From Botrimarina hoheduenensis (GTDB taxonomy: Bacteria > Planctomycetota > Planctomycetia > Pirellulales > Lacipirellulaceae): a stretch of 64,000 nt of DNA. A program made the translations under genes and the position numbers. Where the stretch lies: positions 489,987 through 553,986 of the forward strand of contig NZ_SJPH01000001.1 of assembly GCF_007859815.1 (NCBI RefSeq). The letters run 5' to 3'. The notes under the pieces are model-generated. The model was not told the DNA's origin. It saw only the letters and a list, made by a program, of their open reading frames with translations, and made no database searches. Below are positions 60,104 to 64,000 of this stretch, in pieces (position 1 is the first letter of the stretch; each line of letters opens with the position of its first letter).

Positions 60104-61438
60104 TTGCCCGCGTCGCTGCTCGATGTGCCGGAGATCGCTGCGCTCGCGGGTGGCAGTGCGCAGATGCGCTTGCCACCGGGGATCGATGTGCCCATCACGC
60201 CCCGTGTGCGGCAGCTTATCGATACGCCCGAGTACCGTCGGTTGGCGCGGATCAGCCAACTGGGGCTGGTGAGCCTGGTCTATCCGGCGGCGCATCACTC
60301 GCGTTACGAACACTCGTTGGGCGTTTATCGCACGGCGCTCGAGTACTTGGCGGCGCTGTCTCGCGATGATCGCTTTGCGGCGATTGTTGGCCCCGAACAG
60401 GCCAAGCTGTTTATCGTCGCGGCGTTGCTGCACGATGTGGGGCACTGGCCCTTCTGCCATCCGATCGAAGATATCCGTCTGCCAGGGGTGCCTGAGCACG
60501 AGCTGTTTGCGAACAGCTTTCTGCTCGAAGGTGAGATCGCCGATACGCTTCGCGATGACTGGGGCATCGCCCCGCGCGACGTGGTCGCCATGCTGTCGGG
60601 CAAGCCAACCGATCGGGCCGGAAGGCTGCTGCGCTCCTTGCTGTCGGGGCCGATCGACGTCGACAAGGCGGATTACTTGATGCGTGACAGTCTTCACGCC
60701 GGGGTGCCCTATGGCCAGCACTTTGACCGCTCGCGTCTTATCCGCAGCCTGTGTGTCAATGCCGCGGGAGACGGCGTCGCGATCACCTCTAAAGGCAAGA
60801 CCGCCGCAGAGATGATGGTCTTTGCCCGCTATGTCATGTTCAGCGAGGTGTACTGGCACCATGCGGTCCGCTCGGCGACCGCGATGCTCCAGCGAGCGTT
60901 CTATATGGCGCACCGCAGTGTCGATATCGACACGCTTTTCCGGCAGAGCGAACAGCGGTTTATCGATACCCTCACCGAGGCGGCGGGCGATGGCCCCGCT
61001 GCCGACCTGCTGGGCGGTTTGTTCGGACCGACACGCCGCCTCTACAAACGGCTGGCACAGTACAGCCTGTTCGAGTCGCCCGAGCTTTACGGCCAGCTGG
61101 CCCGTCGGCCTTACCCGTGGCTGGTGCGGTGCGCTGAAGAACTAGCGGGCAGGCTCTCGCACGCCTGCTCGCGCGTGGTGGCCCCGCACGAAGTGCTCAT
61201 CGATGCCCCCCCCACCGAGTTGGAAGTCGAATTCGAGATCGACGTGCTCGACACACCTTCCGGCGTTTATCGCCGGTTGGGGGATATCTCGCCGATGGTT
61301 CGCACGCTGGCACGCGAGCAATTCGACGACTACGTCAAACGGGTTCGGGTCTTTGTCCCGCCGCGAGTCGCTGCCCAGGCTGCCCGCATCGGCGGTCTGC
61401 CGTCGCTCATCAACGAGGCGATCGATCGGGCGGGTTAG
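60104..61438 (+). CDS. HD-domain phosphohydrolase (SAMHD1/YdhJ-like)
   Basis: A 444-residue metal-dependent hydrolase. The HD motif comprises His70 in RYEHSLGVY, His110-Asp111 in LLHDVGHWPF, and a later Asp in the GPIDVDKADYLMRD block that is typical of SAMHD1-like proteins. Relatives hydrolyse dNTPs or other nucleotides. The start is a TTG at 60104 immediately after the TAA of the zinc-ribbon gene; there is no ATG near the conserved N-terminus. The real substrate is unknown. Confidence 0.88.
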   Translation: MPASLLDVPEIAALAGGSAQMRLPPGIDVPITPRVRQLIDTPEYRRLARISQLGLVSLVYPAAHHSRYEHSLGVYRTALEYLAALSRDDRFAAIVGPEQAKLFIVAALLHDVGHWPFCHPIEDIRLPGVPEHELFANSFLLEGEIADTLRDDWGIAPRDVVAMLSGKPTDRAGRLLRSLLSGPIDVDKADYLMRDSLHAGVPYGQHFDRSRLIRSLCVNAAGDGVAITSKGKTAAEMMVFARYVMFSEVYWHHAVRSATAMLQRAFYMAHRSVDIDTLFRQSEQRFIDTLTEAAGDGPAADLLGGLFGPTRRLYKRLAQYSLFESPELYGQLARRPYPWLVRCAEELAGRLSHACSRVVAPHEVLIDAPPTELEVEFEIDVLDTPSGVYRRLGDISPMVRTLAREQFDDYVKRVRVFVPPRVAAQAARIGGLPSLINEAIDRAG

Positions 61439-61447
61439 TGCCGGCAC

Positions 61448-61852
61448 TCACACCCCGACCCCAACCAGCGCACGCGGGCGTGCTTCGATCGGCTCCGCCG
61501 CATAGGCTTGCTCGGGTAGGCCCTCGATCTCGAAGGGCTGGTTGGAGAGGACAACGCCCATCTCCACCAGAAGATCGATCATCGAGCGACGCTGCTCCAG
61601 TTGACGCAGCAACAGCATCGCAACCTGGCTACGCTCAAGATAGCCGAGGCGTACGGCGATGTCGCCAAATCGCTGGTGCGACTCTTGACGCTGCGTGTGC
61701 AAGATCTCGAACACCTCACGGGCGGACAAATGGCCCTCTTCGATCGCGAGTTGCCCCAGCGGGATCGTCTCTTGCTCCTGGCGGCGTGCCGCGGCGATGT
61801 ACTGCTCGGGCGTGATGGCTCCCGACTGTAGCAGTTCAATCTCTGGTTTCAT
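61448..61852 (-). CDS. GspE-N/MshEN-like small protein
   Basis: A 134-residue cytosolic protein. LGQLAIEEGHLSAREVFEIL and RFGDIAVRLGYLERSQVAMLLL form two repeats of the type (hydrophobic-x-LG...L..Q) found at the N-terminus of type II secretion and pilus ATPases and in c-di-GMP-binding MshEN domains. No ATPase is attached. It may therefore be a stand-alone adaptor or second-messenger binder. It is convergent with the HD gene. Confidence 0.68.
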   Translation of the reverse strand: MKPEIELLQSGAITPEQYIAAARRQEQETIPLGQLAIEEGHLSAREVFEILHTQRQESHQRFGDIAVRLGYLERSQVAMLLLRQLEQRRSMIDLLVEMGVVLSNQPFEIEGLPEQAYAAEPIEARPRALVGVGV

Positions 61853-62359
61853 TGGTTACCCAACCTTAAGTGGGGGGGCGTCATGGGAGGCAGGTCGCGC
61901 AAGGACGCCACCTGACCAAACCGCTTCGCGTTCACTTTTGGCTGGGGCTCTAGCCATAGTTAACACCCTCAACCGTACTCCACGCTGTGAGCGGCAGTAG
62001 GCGATGTGTCTCATGAACCCTCCGCGGATTTCACGTTTCCCAGCCTCGCGAGGATTCAAATCCCGCAAGCTCGGCAAAATCGGTTGCGGTTTTTCCCGGA
62101 TGCGTAGCTCCTACGGCGGTTGGAAACATGTTTCTCGCACGGGGCGGCGGGCATAAATAGGCTCTCAGCCAAATAGTTCAGCTCAGTCGCAGGTTGGAGA
62201 GCCGCGTTCTTTAGCGGGCTCTAGCCCAGGGAAGGCGTAAGGCAAATAAGTTGGTAGGGGAAATCTGGAGAGGATGGGCACTTCGGGCCGATATCATAAG
62301 CACGCCGGATCGTTGGAGGTTTACCCCCACCCCCGTCACCAATCGCACGACGCACGCTC
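61853..62359. other. 507-bp divergent intergenic region
   Basis: This lies between the GspE-N-like gene (minus) and the RNase H-like gene (plus). No gene was recognised. Small repeats of GGGCTCTAGCC occur near 61945-61956 and 62216-62226, and a CGTAG-CTC-CTACG hairpin at about 62104. A GGATTCAAATCCC string near 62052 looks like a tRNA T-loop, but no tRNA fold exists around it. Confidence 0.5.
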
Positions 62360-62956
62360 ATGTTGGCTCCTCGCCCTCGATTCCTGTTGATTGCAGAAGC
62401 CGAGTCGCTCCGCGGGAGCTGGCGCTTTGCGCTGCACGGCATCGACTCGAACGCCTCGGTGACCGCCTGCGATTTCGAGTCGGATGCCAGCGATGAGCGG
62501 CTGGAGTTGCTCGCGGTAGTGCGTGGGCTAGAAGCGCTCGATCAGCCTTCGGAAGTGACTCTCGTGACACGTTCGTTAGCGGTCCGGCGCGGCGTCAAAC
62601 ACGGCCTGGAAGCGTGGCGAAACAATCACTGGCGGTGGGAGCGTTTTGGTCGGCTCGAACCGGTTCGTGACGCCGATTTATGGCGGCGGATCGATCGTGC
62701 CTTGGCCTTCCACCGGGTGCGTTGTCGTTCGTGGCGTGCTGATTCGGCGGTGAGTAACCCCGAGCCCACACGGCATGCGAGCAATTGTGCCGAGACCCCC
62801 CCGGCGTTCAGGTCCGCGATCCTGCGGCCACACTTTCCTGTCGGCACGATCGGAGCGATCGGCGATTCACCGGCGATGGTCGTCGTTCCTGGCCGACGGA
62901 CACGTCGGACAGTGTGCCTTGCCCCGCGCCGTCAACCGGTGGCGGCAGCCGGCTAA
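62360..62956 (+). CDS. Degenerate RNase H-like protein
   Basis: A 198-residue protein. Its first 125 residues follow RNase HI order: FLLIAEAES (first strand), RLELLAVVRGLEAL with Glu49 in the position of the second catalytic acid, VTLVTRSLAVRRGV (third strand), and NHWRWERFGRLEPVRDADLWRRID. The Asp of strand one is replaced (IAEAES), the Asp of TDS is Arg71, and the fourth Asp is not visible. It is thus unlikely to cleave RNA. The C-terminal part is disordered. It may retain nucleic-acid binding. Confidence 0.65.
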   Translation: MLAPRPRFLLIAEAESLRGSWRFALHGIDSNASVTACDFESDASDERLELLAVVRGLEALDQPSEVTLVTRSLAVRRGVKHGLEAWRNNHWRWERFGRLEPVRDADLWRRIDRALAFHRVRCRSWRADSAVSNPEPTRHASNCAETPPAFRSAILRPHFPVGTIGAIGDSPAMVVVPGRRTRRTVCLAPRRQPVAAAG

Positions 62957-63067
62957 TCGAACGGCCTTGCAGCCCCCCAGTAACCAAGCCCCCCCTGTTG
63001 GCCCGTCCTGGCCGCCAGGGCGAGAACTTACCTCCCCCGCCGCCGCTTTCGACCCTCCCCCGCGAAG

Positions 63068-64000
63068 ATGCGTACGCAGCTCTCACTGGACGCCGTTGGC
63101 GCTCTGATTCAAGGCCGATCCGAGAACCCCGCCGAAATCCTCGGGCCCCACGAGGTGGTCGAGGGGGGCCGGCGGGCGATCGCCGTCCGGGCTTTTTTGC
63201 CCGATTCGGACCGCGTTTGGCTGGTCGATAGCGCCCAGGGAAGTTCCCGGCCGATGCGTCGAATTCATCCGGCCGGTCTGTACGAAGCCCTGTGGGATGG
63301 GCAAGATGGCGAATTCGGGGGGGCGGCAAAAAAGCCCAACTACTATCTGCGGTATAGCGATCCCAACGGCGGGCAACAAACCATGCGCGATCCCTACGCT
63401 TTCGACCCGCTCTTGACCGAGTACGACCTGCACCTGCTCCACGAGGGCACCCACTGGGACGCCTACGAGCGCCTCGGTGCGCACCTGCGTGAGATTGATG
63501 GTGTGCGGGGGGTAAACTTTGCTGTCTGGGCCCCCAATGCCGAGGCGGTGAGTGTCGTTGGCGATTTCAATCGCTGGAACGGCAAGGCGCACGCCATGCG
63601 CAAGCGTATCCCCAGCGGTGTGTGGGAGTTGTTCGTTCCGGACATGGAACTCGGCACGCTCTATAAGTTTGCGGTCAAGCAACTGGGCGGCCGCGTGGTC
63701 GAGAAGTGCGACCCCTATGGTTTTGCCGCCGAGGTACCACCCAAGACCGCGAACATCGTGACTGATCTTTCGACCCATCAGTGGGCCGATGGTCAGTGGA
63801 TGGCCGAGCGCGAAAAGCACAATGCGCTCGACGCCCCGATGAGCATCTACGAGCTTCACCTGGGAAGTTGGCGTCGCGACCCGGGCCAGCCCGAGCGCTG
63901 GATGTCGTACAACGAGATCGCGCCGCAGCTGATCGAGTACTGTCATCGGATGGGGTACACCCATATCGAACTCATGCCGGTCAGCGAGCACCCCTTCACG
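63068..64000 (+). CDS. glgB: 1,4-alpha-glucan branching enzyme GlgB, N-terminal part
   Basis: The frame is open from the ATG at 63068 to the window edge, giving 311 codons. An N-terminal branching-enzyme domain (AEILGPHEVVEGGRRAIAVR) is followed by a CBM48 module (VNFAVWAPNAEAVSVVGDFN, about 140-235) and the start of the GH13 barrel (SIYELHLGSWRR; MGYTHIELMPVSEHPF). The catalytic Asp and Glu lie beyond the edge. The enzyme forms alpha-1,6 branches in glycogen. The opposite-strand ORF over this gene is a shadow. No other glycogen gene is in the window. Confidence 0.95.
   Translation, partial: MRTQLSLDAVGALIQGRSENPAEILGPHEVVEGGRRAIAVRAFLPDSDRVWLVDSAQGSSRPMRRIHPAGLYEALWDGQDGEFGGAAKKPNYYLRYSDPNGGQQTMRDPYAFDPLLTEYDLHLLHEGTHWDAYERLGAHLREIDGVRGVNFAVWAPNAEAVSVVGDFNRWNGKAHAMRKRIPSGVWELFVPDMELGTLYKFAVKQLGGRVVEKCDPYGFAAEVPPKTANIVTDLSTHQWADGQWMAEREKHNALDAPMSIYELHLGSWRRDPGQPERWMSYNEIAPQLIEYCHRMGYTHIELMPVSEHPFT

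Noticed and set aside
62045-62070. tRNA-like T-loop (GGATTCAAATCCC)
   Set aside because: The flanking bases do not form T-stem, anticodon or acceptor helices.
63083-63991. 302-codon minus-strand frame at the window end
   Set aside because: It is antisense to glgB, whose CBM48 and GH13 motifs are clear on the plus strand.

Overview
The window looks like chromosomal DNA of a high-GC planctomycete, most likely of the Pirellulales type. Several things point there. There is a secreted GH16 glucanase ending in dockerin-like repeats and a PEP-CTERM tail. There is a DUF1571-type protein, an FHA-GAF histidine kinase, a Ser/Thr kinase with a C-terminal membrane anchor, an excisionase-like HTH protein fused to a degenerate receiver domain, and a cytochrome-like CX4CH protein. 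There are lipid A genes, so the cell has an outer membrane. Starts are often TTG or GTG. I recognised no rRNA, tRNA, CRISPR array, insertion sequence, prophage or plasmid gene. Coding density is high and most genes are housekeeping.

Layout. 1-5.1 kb: the end of an unknown gene, smc, a 711-bp non-coding stretch with a nested hairpin, and an HTH/receiver-like regulator. 5.4-10 kb: a polyprenyl synthase, a Tat-signal protein, miaA, and a compact hisE-unknown-hisG operon. 10-16 kb: GH16 glucanase, a threonine dehydratase-like enzyme, an NhaC antiporter, a PIG-L deacetylase and a very acidic protein. 16.4-23.2 kb: ileS, translationally coupled to purN, then mscL, rluD and a TPR membrane protein. 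23.4-30.3 kb: a UvrD/PcrA helicase, a DUF1571 protein, an MBL hydrolase, birA and the FHA-GAF kinase. 30.9-34.7 kb: an envelope operon (Skp/OmpH-like, lpxC, lpxA, a Gfo/Idh/MocA oxidoreductase). 34.7-44.4 kb: an ABC-2 permease, acyP, two small heme-motif proteins, a HAD phosphatase coupled to a polytopic membrane protein, xylB and a solute-binding lipoprotein.

44.5-52.4 kb is the most unusual region. It is a co-directional run of a KAS II-like ketosynthase, an acyl carrier protein with a DSM motif, two phytoene-desaturase-like FAD oxidoreductases, a small membrane protein, an acetyltransferase, a FabZ-type dehydratase and a FabI-type enoyl reductase. It has no ketoreductase. Together these suggest a dedicated acyl-ACP pathway making an unsaturated or otherwise modified acyl chain. 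An OleA-like condensing enzyme lies 2.5 kb further on, on the other strand.

52.7-64 kb: a Ser/Thr kinase, the OleA-like enzyme, a class I amidotransferase homologue lacking the nucleophilic cysteine, DJ-1/PfpI and 4HBT thioesterase genes, an ACT-domain protein, a zinc-ribbon membrane protein coupled to an HD hydrolase, a GspE-N-like protein, a degenerate RNase H-like protein, and the first 311 codons of glgB running off the edge.

The clearest unexpected sequence structure is in ileS. Two copies of one palindromic repeat element sit inside the gene, both read through in the same frame.
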